Assembly: GCF_032854445.1 (NCBI RefSeq)
Contig: NC_088301.1
Span: 55,229,187 to 55,293,186, forward strand
Origin: Liolophura sinensis
Taxonomy: Eukaryota > Mollusca > Polyplacophora > Chitonida > Chitonidae
Direction: 5' to 3'
DNA: 64,000 nt
The notes beneath the pieces are model-generated. The model ran no database searches and was not told the DNA's origin. It saw nothing but the letters and a program-made list of their open reading frames with translations. Below are positions 1 to 10,964 of this stretch, one piece after another. The translations under genes and the position numbers were made by a program. Numbering within the stretch: the first letter of the stretch is position 1; every line of letters begins with the position of its first letter.

Positions 1-1540
1 ATGTATCAACATACACTGGTTTATGCAGGGCTCCTGTAGATCGGCTCAGTGCTAATATTACACAGGAAAGAAACATGCTTTATGTGAAACATACACATAG
101 AAATGAATGTACACGTCACGGTTTTTAAGAAATGATCTTTATCAGGTAGACAAGAATTATTACACAATATACATTTATTCAAATGGTGTTTTACGCCGTA
201 CTCTAGAATACACCACATATATGACAGCGGCGGGCATTATGGTGAAACACAACCAGGCACAGCCCGGGGAAACACATCGTATGCATAACACACAGGGCAT
301 TTCTACCCTAAAAATACAATTCATAAGTACTGAGTAACTATATATGAATATATATGAACCTTAGTTGTACTCACTAAAATTAAAATTGGAAATAAATTTT
401 TTAAAATATCATACATGACACACATACATGTGACTGAACCAGAACATGCATTGAGAACGTACATGATCATGATTTACCCTGTGGCATAAATATCAATACC
501 AAATTATCTATCAGACTAACAACAAAAAAAATCAAGAGTTTATCAATTAGTTTACCGTTTCTATGTATGTATTCAAGCTGCTTACATTCACACATGTAAG
601 GGTATATGTGGTGAACATATATATATCTGTAGGCTACATGTAAATCATTTCTGCTGATAAACCATAATACATTTATTTCTGGCTGATATCATCAAAACTG
701 AAATCTTCTACTTAAAAATATCCATCACTCTGTTGCCATTGTTCCTGACATGTTTACATGCATCAGTTATTTACATTCTATATAGACGTACAGTATGCCA
801 GCAAAATATACTGCTTCAGACAGATACCTATACATATATATATATTTATTTATTTAATTGATTGTGTTCCTAAGAAAATGCTAACCTCCTCAGCCAGGGA
901 GACCCACTGTTTGTATAAGCTTGATATCAGAAAAACTGTGAAGAAAGTTATGTATTGCACCTTGGCCTACATTAAAGCCTACAGGTACTTCTCAAACACA
1001 TGTATGACCTTACCTACCGAACTGGATGCATTACCTAAGCTATCTGTGGCACTGGGCTTGTATAAATGCTCTGGTCTCTTAGCAGGAAGCACGATTTGTT
1101 AAAAATGCACAAAATAGATGTCTATATACATGTAATATAATATCAGCTTTTAATATCAAGACATGTGCATAGAGCACACATTTGCTAATATTCGTTAAAC
1201 CTACATGCATGTCTGTAGGCCACACTGAGCATCTACTATATACCTACACTATGAGTAGGCCTACAGTTCATTTCCAAATACCAGCACAGGTACAAACATT
1301 CTGAGGGGAGCTGTGAGGCAACAGCACCTGACACCTTTCAAAATATGTTCTCAGCCATATCAGATTAGTAGATGTCATTTACAAAGTTAAGTAAACCTCA
1401 GTATTACTGTTTATTAAGTTTAACACTTTCTGGACAAACATGTTGCACATATTCTCATGCTGGAGATTAAGGAAATCGATCTGTATCCAATAGTCTACCT
1501 ATTTGAAAATTAATACCACCCATGTACACTCATGTTACCT
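1..1540. other. AT-rich non-coding stretch
   Basis: I see no gene here. All open frames are short, lack codon structure and match no family I recognise. Short AT-rich simple-sequence patches are present, for example tatata near 838. Confidence 0.6.
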
Positions 1541-1548
1541 GGCCACTA

Positions 1549-1630
1549 GGGCAACCAATGGTAAACCATACACCGATTCAGGCAACAAGGGCATGGTCTG
1601 AATCGATGTATGGTTTACCATTGGTTGCCC
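1549..1630. repeat. 33-bp inverted repeat (hairpin), 16-nt loop
   Basis: The left arm 1549-1581 and right arm 1598-1630 are reverse complements except for one position. They begin gggcaaccaatgg and end ccattggttgccc. The pairing continues imperfectly outwards. It could be a minimal foldback element/MITE or a small structured RNA; no known family is recognised. Confidence 0.85.
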
Positions 1631-1639
1631 CTGTGGTTA

Positions 1640-2440
1640 CGATACTCCGCCAGCCCAGTATAACGAGAGGAGTTGAAGTATCCACCTGAGGCTAATGCTA
1701 ACAGACTACCTGCATATACTATTTGCTGACCTATACCAAGCAGTCTGAAAAATGGTTCTAGGATATACTGGCTAGTACTTAATAACACTTTGAATATTGA
1801 ATATTGAATATTGGCTTGTTAAAATATTATCCATGTAAGAATTGCCCCGATCAAGACTTCTTTGATTGTTATAACTCCCAAACCCTGATCAAGTTATATG
1901 GAAAATATGAGGAACGAATGCAAGTGAGGCGGATAGACATCCATATAAATTAGATCAAAATTTAGCAGAAAAAATGCACCAACCAAAATCATTTTATATG
2001 ATACTCAATGTAACCTATGATAAAGTTTCATGATTTTACTGGAATTATTTCTGAACTTGAAGACATGAGCTAATTATGGAAACATGACCAACTACCGGTA
2101 ATCTGATAATGCTCTCACATTAGTTTGGCAAAATTTTGTTTGGCTTAATGTCGTAATCTGTTTAAATACCTGATGCAGTTACCATACCTGCCTATGCCAA
2201 ATATGTCGACGCTGTCAGCACAGCGGGTGGCTTTGAGCATCAAGCTCCAAGGAATTTCTGGCCAATGCAGACTAGGAAATAATGTATATGTATCTATGTT
2301 ATGCGTACGACAAAGTGACAGACGAAAGGTAAGAACAAGCATACAGTGTAGCAGCAAAATTAATGCTGTTGATGGGCAATTTTTTGTATCAAATTCTGTG
2401 GCAAACTACCATGCCAACTGCTCCCAGTTTTTAAATGGAG
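1640..2440. other. Non-coding stretch
   Basis: I see no convincing gene. The open frame at 2173-2535 has no recognisable domain, ends inside the inverted repeat at 2443-2513 and looks like chance. Confidence 0.5.
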
Positions 2441-2442
2441 CA

Positions 2443-2513
2443 TGCTCTGACGTTGGTTTGAGGTCATTCTTGTCTGCAATGAACAAATTTTTGACAAACC
2501 CAACGTCAGAGCA
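2443..2513. repeat. 18-19-bp inverted repeat, 34-nt spacer
   Basis: The left arm 2443-2460 (tgctctgacgttgg then tttg) and right arm 2495-2513 are reverse complements with a single 1-bp indel. This could be the edge of a small foldback element. Confidence 0.7.
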
Positions 2514-2514
2514 A

Positions 2515-3925
2515 TCTTGGGCTACTGACCAATGAACAAACGGACGTATGGATGGATGGACAGGACATCAATCTGATAGACCAAAATTATACAACACTAG
2601 TACATGTACTGTGTCCAAGATTTGACAAAATCATGGCTGAGCACACCTGACTCACACATCCATGGAAAAACTAATCCCTATGTACCCCTCCCCTTTTCGA
2701 AAACTGGTTGGTGGGTAAAGGGTGGGGGTGAAAATAGAAATGATAAAATGATGACACCGGTACTTGAGCGAAAGAGTACGACAAATGTCGTGAAATAGTT
2801 TTAAAACGTGGTTCTAGCAAACTGACTGATTACCACGACACATAAAGAACACAAAAATGATACACTGAAGAAACTTACTCACCTAAGCAAAAAGATTTGC
2901 GAAGACGTTGACAAAACGGACGTTCCGGATTTGACGTTTGTGGCTAAGAGTGAAGAGTGTTATATGTAGGTCTGTTGAAATATACTCTAGTAGGTCTGGC
3001 GCAGCAGCGCCCCCTGGTCTATCGCGAATGTAAACATTGGCCAATCATGATCAACGCGCATGTCTTTGCTATCCATCCTGCACTTTGGCCTACCCGGTTA
3101 ATCAAAATTAAGTTGAAGGTAGAAAACAAAATAAATACAAGAACAGGAAAAACAAATCAGCAAATGGGAAAAGAAAAAAAGCCCAAAAATAAATAAGTAA
3201 ATAAAGCAAAAAACAACAACGCAAAATACTAAATTTGGTCGGAAAACAGAAATCATGCTTCATAGAAGATTCTTTATTATCCAACTCGTAACTCTCACTC
3301 ATAATGTTATAACTGGTCAGATTAATCATTGGAGGGCCAGAGCACGGGAGGACTAATAGCACCCACCCCCCTCCGGCCGACAAACCCAGCTAGGCCGCTC
3401 CTCATCTTTCAGTGCTACCGCACCGGTATACGTGTTTGTTTGAGTGTCAAATTATGTATGTAGACCTGTAACCTATAACAGGTTATATGTGTCCCAGGGT
3501 TTATGGTAGAGAAAAGTCGGTATGGTGTTATGGGCGATCATACATATAGCCTATAGGGCTATAATGTCAACATGCTTGGTCCATACAAACCCAACGCATT
3601 CAGTAAAACCGATAAACCTAAACATAGGTGAAGGTTTTTCTGTTGACGCTTACTTTATTTTATTTTATTTTTTTTTCTTTCCATTTATTGATATAAACGA
3701 TAACTCTAAATATATATTCATATATGTGTGTAGATATACAGATTGTGTACCTGATTTATATACAAGCTGGAAATAATATAACACGCTGTTAACAGAGAAT
3801 AGATTCCATTCTTCGGTTTGTTGAACCATTTTCTGGAAGTTTAATACATAATAAAGGAAATAACCTATATAATCTAAATACATCGTTTAACGTCTTTGAG
3901 ATGGAATTTCAAACTTCTTGGTAAA
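2515..3925. other. Non-coding stretch
   Basis: No supported gene. There are short GA- and T-rich low-complexity patches around 3170-3220 and 3655-3680. The open frames here are low-complexity and spurious. Confidence 0.5.
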
Positions 3926-3926
3926 T

Positions 3927-3929
<3 letters not shown>

Positions 3930-3988
<59 letters not shown>
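3930..3988. repeat. (TA)n microsatellite
   Basis: About 29 TA dinucleotides in an uninterrupted tract that directly abuts the SINE starting at 3989. Such tracts are hypermutable and the true copy number may differ from the assembly. Confidence 0.97.
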
Positions 3989-3990
<2 letters not shown>

Positions 3991-4205
3991 ACGACCGAAG
4001 GCAAGTAAGTCGCCCCGCCCGTGCCATTATACTGATATGGGTCAACCAGTCGTTGCACTATCCCCTTCATGCTGAACACTAAGCGAGGAAGTTACAACTT
4101 CCTCTTTTAAAATCTTAGGTGTGACTCGAGCCAAGACTGATCCTGGATCTACCGCTCCCGAAACGGACGCTCTACCAACTGTGTTATCTAGACTGGTTTT
4201 TATTC
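3989..4205 (-). mobile_element. tRNA-derived SINE, truncated copy
   Basis: Read on the minus strand, the element starts with a tRNA-like head. An A-box-like motif (cagttggtagagcgtcc) is at about 4165-4185 and a B-box-like ggctcgagtc at about 4126. A core follows that is shared with the full copy at 20458-20810 (gaagttacaacttcctctttta and cagtataatgg, both read from either copy). The 3' part with the (CACT)n tail is missing here and is replaced by the (TA)n tract. The head and core are seen directly; the SINE assignment is inferred from the pol III boxes and recurrence. Confidence 0.8.
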
Positions 4206-4244
4206 TAAGTACTTTGAACCCAGGAACACCCTACTTCAATGGCA

Positions 4245-4440
4245 ACCTGCGAATGATCGTGGGTTTCCCCCAGGTACTGCCTGGTTTCCCCTCACCATAA
4301 TCTTGGCTGCCGTCGTACACATTAAATTCTAGTGTTTTAAATCAAAATCATGAGTGAAATATTGTTGAACCTATGCTTCGGAACAGACATTCGTATTCCA
4401 GCCGTCAACCACCTTGAGTATGGCGTTAAACATTCATAGA
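4245..4440 (+). repeat. Dispersed repeat (gtgggtttccc / cttgagtatggcgt family), interrupted copy
   Basis: It shares blocks with the copies near 34345, 57668, 59165 and 61505: aacctgcgaatgatcgtggg, the ccataat-ctggc-gccgtcgt core and the tail ttgagtatggcgttaaa. Between the core and the tail this copy has an extra ~60 bp, so the tail is displaced. It looks like an ancient SINE or SINE-like family. Confidence 0.7.
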
Positions 4441-4444
4441 AACA

Positions 4445-5080
4445 AAGCAATGATGAGTGCAATAAATTAAGGGATTAAGAAGACCCCCATCAAAACACGT
4501 GTCAATTTCTTTAAGTGGGATGTGCTCCAGATAAGCGTGCTTATATATAGGCCTACATCAGGGGTATTTTTTCATAGGACCCGCTCCACAACATAGGTTT
4601 TCATCGTAGATTCTTGTGGCTGAGATGTAACATTAACAGATTTGGGATGTTATGAGATATCTCAGCATAAAGCATTCCACCATCCCTTCTCTTTGTATAC
4701 AGGGGCCTATGTGTAGTGTTTATTTTGACAAAAAGTATGAATTTCACAATACTATTTACACACAAATCCTAAATCACAATTCAGGTTGTTAGCTCAGAAA
4801 TGAACACTTGAATTTACTTCCATGTCGCTTTTCCACCAAATCAATCTCAAATGTTCATATCCAGTATCTGTTGTTTTCGTTGGTCATCAACTATCTTTAC
4901 CTTAACATTTTCATCAACAATCTTTACCTCAACATTTTCCTCTGGAAGAGAAATATAGCCATGTCAGATGACAGATACTTTCACATTCTTACACAAAAGC
5001 AGAATAAAGTTGGTGAAAACGAATTATGCAGCATCGACAATGTGTTCACGGTATGTGGGCACACTAGACCAGTGCGAATA
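4445..5080. other. Non-coding stretch
   Basis: No supported gene. An open frame at 4808-5119 has no recognisable domain and runs into the minisatellite. Confidence 0.5.
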
Positions 5081-5082
5081 GT

Positions 5083-5934
5083 GTCATCTGGTCACATACA
5101 ACCGGTGAGAGCAGTGTAATGATTGTCATCTGGTCACACACAACCGATGAGAGCAGTGTAATGATTGTCATCTGGTCACACACAACCGACGAGAACAGTG
5201 TGATGATTGTCATCTGGTCACACACAACCGATGAGAACAGTGTGATGATTGTCATCTGGTCACATACAACCGGTGAGAGCAGTGTAATGATTGTCATCTG
5301 GTCACATATAACCGGCGAGAACAGTGTAATGATTGTCATCTGGTCACATATAACCGGTGAGAACAGTATCATGATTGTCATCTGGTCACATACAAACGGT
5401 GAGAGCAGTGTAATGATTGTCAACTGGTCACACACAACCGGCGAGAACAGTGTGATGATTGTCATCTGGTCACATACAACCGGTGAGAGCAGTGTAATGA
5501 TTGTCATCTGGTCACACACAACCGACGAGAACAGTATGATGATTGTCATCTGGTCACATACAACCGGTGAGAGCAGTGTAATGATTGTCATCTGGTCACA
5601 CACAACCGACGAGAACAGTGTGATGATTGTCATCTGGTCACACACAACCGATGAGAACAGTGTGATGATTGTCATCTGGTCACATATAACCGGTGAGAAC
5701 AGTATGATGATTGTCATCTGGTCACATACAACCGGTGAGAGCAGTGTAATGATTGTCATCTGGTCACATACAACCGACGAGAACAGTGTGATGATTGTCA
5801 TCTGGTCACATATAACCGGCGAGAACAGTGTGATGATTGTTATCTGGTCGCATACAACCGGTGAGAGCAGTGTAATGATTGTCATCTGGTCACATACAAC
5901 CGATGAGAACAGTGTGATGATTGTCATCTGAGAG
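5083..5934. repeat. 42-bp minisatellite, about 20 units
   Basis: The unit is tgatgattgtcatctggtca followed by cacacaaccgatgagaacag. Units differ at a few diagnostic sites (aaccgg/aaccga, gagagcag/gagaacag, gtaatg/gtgatg), and the variants are interspersed rather than blocked. Because 42 is a multiple of 3, a frame stays open on each strand (270 codons plus, 291 codons minus) with a 14-residue repeat. I read this as a by-product of the period, not proof of coding: there is no signal peptide, no clear start and no splice context. Confidence 0.95.
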
Positions 5935-5939
5935 AACAT

Positions 5940-7495
5940 TTGTCATTTGTCGCCTGAATATTGCCAAATTGTCAGTCTCCTTAAAGAAGTTATAGGGCAA
6001 ATCTGGGTATGAAGTATAAGGGCCGTCTGACCGCCATGGAGTGTGTATCATTTTTACGTTTTATCAATTAACTCTGCACATGACTTGAATGGCGAAGGCG
6101 ATTTCAGTTGTGAACAAAAGCGATAAAGCGACAGTTTTCTTTACAGGGTGTTGTGATGCCTGGTGCTTTTCAAAAAACTGTGATAATGGGATATTTTATT
6201 TTCAAAATGTCGCCGTATATAGTCAACTCTTTCTTCGTTAGACCACGATGGGCGACAGTTCAAGGTAAAAAAATCGGACTTGAGTAATATTTTGCTGTTC
6301 AGTAAATGTTAAATAAATCATACAGGCAAAAATCATTTTTTTCTGTATCGCAGGGCATTTAAAATTAACTCGAGAATTCTGTCCACCTGACAGTCGTCAT
6401 AGAAGTTATATTTTTGAAGACGCCGTTGACAGTAATTAATTCATTCCATTAAAGCGAAATGACATGGTCATTCGCTGGAATTGAGCCTACACCTGGTTTA
6501 TCGACACATGCATGACCATGCACAACTATCACTTCATCTCATTGCTGTTTTGCACCATCCTCTTAACCAAATCGGTACAGCTTCATCGCTTTGCTACTTG
6601 GTGGATGTACAGCAGTTGTCACTTCGCGATTATGCTTAGAATGACAAAAATGCCACAGTTATTTATCAGTCGCTCTATATATGTGCAATAAATCAATTAT
6701 AATACATACATACATTATGCTGTTTTGGCGTTGTCATTTTGATCAGATTTTTACACGTTTCTTTAATGGTAACTTGCAAGTCCTTAAACCTATATGTGAA
6801 TACATTTCCTTTGAATCGTAAAAATTCGCAGATTTATACGAACCAAAAAAATTTTCTGTAGCCTATAGACAGTATAACAAGATAAATCCACATTTACGGA
6901 GAACTTGCACTTGAAGAAATTAATGTGTTTTTGTGTGTGGACGTGATCAGTCAAGTGTATGTATAGGCTAGTGTATTCATATTGAAATTATGTATAACAC
7001 ATGACCATTCATGCTCAGCGATAGGCATTCCTTACACTGAAAAACCAGATACATGCCTCTGTAAAATGCTTTGCATCTGAGGTGGTTTTTCAACATTATT
7101 TTAGTCATTTATATATGCAAAACCTGACTGTCAGCATGTTATAGTACTATACCTTTTAAATACTGGAACGTCTATATATATCGGTATACCATGTCTGCAT
7201 GGAAAGTACTTGTGGCCAATGGCTTTTACATTTTTATAGAAGTAAGTGTCCCTCCGGTTAAAACAGGCAATATACATAAGGACGTACTTTTACAAACAGA
7301 TGAGAATAAATGACGTGTACATTAAAGTTTCATCACCTGAGGATTATATAACGAGGCTAATACAGACTTACACAGGCCCAGCAGAAGTTAGCGACTAGTT
7401 ACTTATTCCCAGTTCCTTATTCTAAAATAGGTGAGGCTCCAGGGGATGCACTCGCATTTCGAAATTCGTTTGTTAACAGTATATGCAGTGTAATA
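5940..7495. other. Non-coding stretch
   Basis: I see no gene, RNA or strong repeat in this AT-rich interval. Confidence 0.5.
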
Positions 7496-7499
7496 AAAT

Positions 7500-10340
7500 A
7501 TGTGTAAATAGTTCTGGTGACAAAATCACAATTTCTGAAGCGTTCATAAGACAATTTACACTTGAGGCTTCAGTATGTCAGCGCTTGTTAATGTTTTTTC
7601 TGGTAACCGTAATATATGTGAAATATTCTTGAGTAAATCAATCAATCCTGTACATATAGACCCTGACATGACCCTCATATACAGAGAATGTCGGAAGTCC
7701 GAAATACACAGTGTAAATGGCTATGGGAAAAAATGGCTGTTAAATCTGTTCAAAAGTCCTCTGTCGTGCACATAAGACCAAATAGAGGTCAATAAAATGG
7801 GATCTTCCTGTCTGTATAGACCCCAAATTGACCCACAGTAAAAACAGAAGACTGAACTCTAATATATACAATTTAAATGGTCCTTGTGACAAAACTGCTG
7901 TTTGTGTCTCTCTAGAAAGACATTGTTCACTTTAATATAAGAACGTTCCATCCAATTTTTATTGGGTAAGTATGAGGTCTTCATGTTCTCTCTGACCCTT
8001 AATTATGGCCAACCATCTTGATCGCAATTTACAAACCCGTGAAGAAATGGCTATGGAATCACATTAGTTTCTTTTTTGTAGCTCTAAATGGCTAATAAAT
8101 TTGTTGAAAAGCTCTCTGCCATTCACGACACTCCAACTTAAGGTCAATAAGATAAAGTCTTCCTGTCGGTACAGACCCCAAAATGACCCATAGTAACAAA
8201 TGAAGATTGAACTATAATATATACAATTTAAATGATTCAGACGACAAAGCCGCCATTTGTTCCGCTCAAGAAAGACATTGCATGTGCACTAAGAAGATTC
8301 AATATATGAACGCTCCGTCCAATTTCTATTGGGTAAATATGGGGTCTTTATGTTTTCTATGGTCTTTAATTAGGACCACCTATCCATACCTGTGAAGAAA
8401 TGGATATGGAATCACAATAGTTTTTTTCGCGCCACTCTAAATGGCGATTAAACCCGTACAAAGGCCTACTGTCGTGCACACAAGACCAAACAGAGGTCTT
8501 CCTGTCTGTAAAGACCCAAAACATGGCTCTTCTGACAAACCGCCTTTTGTGCCGCCCTAGAAAGACATCGTGCCCTTAGAAGATTCAATATTTGAACGTT
8601 CCATCCATTTTTCATGGGGTAAATATGGGGTCTTCATGTTTTCTTTGACCCTTAATTACATACCTGTGAAGCAATGATTATGGAATCCCATTAGTTTCTT
8701 TTGTGGCGCTGTAAATGGCAACTAAATCTGTTGAAGGTCCTCTGTCGTGCACACAATACCAAACTGAGGTCAATAAAATCGGATCTTTCTGTCTGTAAAG
8801 ATAACAAAATATCCAGACATACATCAAAAGTATAGCGTCTAATATGTATAATGTAAATACTTCTGGTGACAAAACCTACATTTGTGCCGCTCTAGAAAGA
8901 CACTGTGCACTTAGAAGATTCAATACATGAACGTTCCATCTAATTTTTATTGGGTAAATATGGGATCTTCATGTTCTCTATGACCCTTAATTAGGGCCAC
9001 CCGTCTTGATCGACCTATCGGCCGCTGTGAAGAAATGGGTATGGAATCGCATTATTTTCTTTCTAATAGACGTGAAATTTTACTGTATATCTGGATCATT
9101 TTGGGTCTATACATAGAGGAAAGCCCCATTTTATTGACAAACTTGAACCGGCATGCACCACAAGGGACCTTTGAAGAGATATGATAGCAGTCTAGAGCGG
9201 TACAAAAGAAACTAATGTGATTGCAATGCCGTTTCTTCAAAGTAATTTATAGGACCATGAAGCTAGGTGGCCGTAATCATGAAAACTCCATATTTACCCA
9301 ATAAAAACTGGATGTATCGTTCATATGTTGATTATTTTTGGTACAAAATGTCTTTCTAGAGCGGCATGAATGGCGGTGTTGTCAAGAGAACGAAAGAGAA
9401 CCTTTAAAGAGGTCTAACAGCACTACAAAGCGGCACAAAAGAAGCTAATGTGACTCTCTGCCTATTTCCTCAGGGGTATAGATAGGACGACCAGAATCGG
9501 TTGGAATGTTCATATACTGAATCTTTTTGGTACGCAATGTCTTTCTAGAGCGGCACAAATAGCGTTTTGCCACCGGGACTATTCAAATTATACATATCAA
9601 ACGCTATATTTTACTGTATATCTGCATTTTGGGGTCTTTTCAGAAAAAAAGATGCCAATTTATTGACCTAAACGTAAACTGGAATGCACCACAAAGGACA
9701 TTCGAAGAGATCTAATAGCACATTATAGCGGCACAAAGACACTGTGATTCCAATTCCATTTCTCCACAGGTATTGATAAGACCATCAAGATAGACCATCA
9801 AGATTAGGGTGGCTCTAATTAAGGGTCATAAAGAACATGAAGACCTCATATTTCCCCATTTAAAACTGGATGGATCAGTTGAATCTTTCTGGTACACAAT
9901 GTCTTTCTAGAGCGGCCCAAATGGCGGTTTTGTCACTAGCGTCATATCCTTTCCAGGCCTCCATATTAGATGTTAACGTTTTCCTGTATGTCTGGGTCAG
10001 TTTTGGGTCTTTACAAACAGGGAGACCCCCATGTTATTGACCTAAAATTGGCCTTGTGTGCACGACAGAGGACAGAGAACAGATTTCATAGCCACTTAGA
10101 GCGGCACAAAAGAAACTAATGCGATTCCATAGCCATTTCTTCACAGGTATGGATAGGACGATCAAGATGGGTGGCCTTACTTAAACCTCATAGAAATCAT
10201 GAAGACCCCATATTTACCCACTAAAATTGGATGGAACGTTCATAAATTTAACCTTTCAGGACATATTGTCATATATAGAGCTGCACAAATGACGGCTTTG
10301 TCACCAGAATCATTTACATTATGCTATTAGAATTATATCT
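7500..10340. repeat. ~350-370-bp satellite array with an internal inversion
   Basis: About four to five units run in the plus direction from 7500 to ~9060, marked by recurring blocks such as gacaaa-ccgcc-tttgt-ccgct, attgggtaaatatggggtct and gtcgtgcacac. From ~9061 to ~10340 the same blocks appear as reverse complements (for example aaatggcggttttgtcac at ~9905 and catatttaccca), in about three units. Units are diverged and some are internally deleted (293-378 bp spacing). No coding potential. Confidence 0.85.
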
Positions 10341-10390
10341 TTTGCTGTACATGTGGGACAAATAGAGAAACAGACGGGCGGTCTAACTGA

Positions 10391-10421
10391 TAGACAGATA
10401 GATAGATGGATGGATGGACAA
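10391..10421. repeat. GATA/GATG microsatellite
   Basis: Short tract of gatagacagatagatagatg followed by gatggatgg, at the outer edge of the inverted satellite array. Confidence 0.8.
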
Positions 10422-10829
10422 AGGTTGAACGGGGGGCCAAGCTGAAACCCTTATGCCACTCCACTACATATGTACAGAAGTTTAACGAATGTGTTCTAAA
10501 TAAACAAATATAAAGCGATAAGCGACGACCCCGTTCTGGAGGCCCGGCTACAATAAAGAACCGGGAATACGTAACCAGTCGCTAACTACCGCTTCATGCT
10601 TCCACGGTAAATGAATCAAGGGGAACAACTGCATGCACGCTTCTTCTGTTCCCCAAAGAGCACTGCACATACATGAAACATGTAAAATCGACTGAAAATG
10701 TAAAACACCCTAAAATGTTAAGTAGTTGCCATAATTGGTGAAACACTTATACCCGAACATGTAAACATGCAAAACCTAGGATTTGTAAACAATTAACGGG
10801 AACAGGACACGAGACATTTCTTAATATAC

Positions 10830-10961
10830 AGGGTGTCCCAGAAGTTGCGCACCATCCAGGTTGAGGTTGAATGCTTGAGCTACAGAGTAGTGTGTTGCCC
10901 CATCTCTTCCAAACATAAAAACCAATTCAGCTCTTTCTTGTACTGTTAGTTTATTAGCCAT
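10830..10961 (-). mobile_element. Fragment of a DNA transposon with N-terminal HTH-like ORF start
   Basis: On the minus strand an ATG at 10961-10959 opens a frame reading MANKLTVQERAELVFMFGRD and onward for about 44 codons to the element end. This resembles the N-terminal helix-turn-helix region (TVEERV-type, DUF4817-like) common on mariner/IS630-related elements. At the outer edge (10830-10855) sits cagggtgtcccagaag, like the terminal repeats of such elements. The frame runs straight into that terminus, so the copy is an internally deleted relic. The family assignment comes from motif recall and is moderately sure. Confidence 0.5.
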
Positions 10962-10964
10962 AAT

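Noticed and set aside
4126-4185. A functional tRNA gene
   Set aside because: A- and B-box motifs are present but no cloverleaf can be drawn. The sequence continues into a shared SINE body.
5064-5939. Two long repetitive open frames (270 and 291 codons) as genes
   Set aside because: They follow automatically from a 42-bp period without stops, lack a signal or domain, and overlap on opposite strands.
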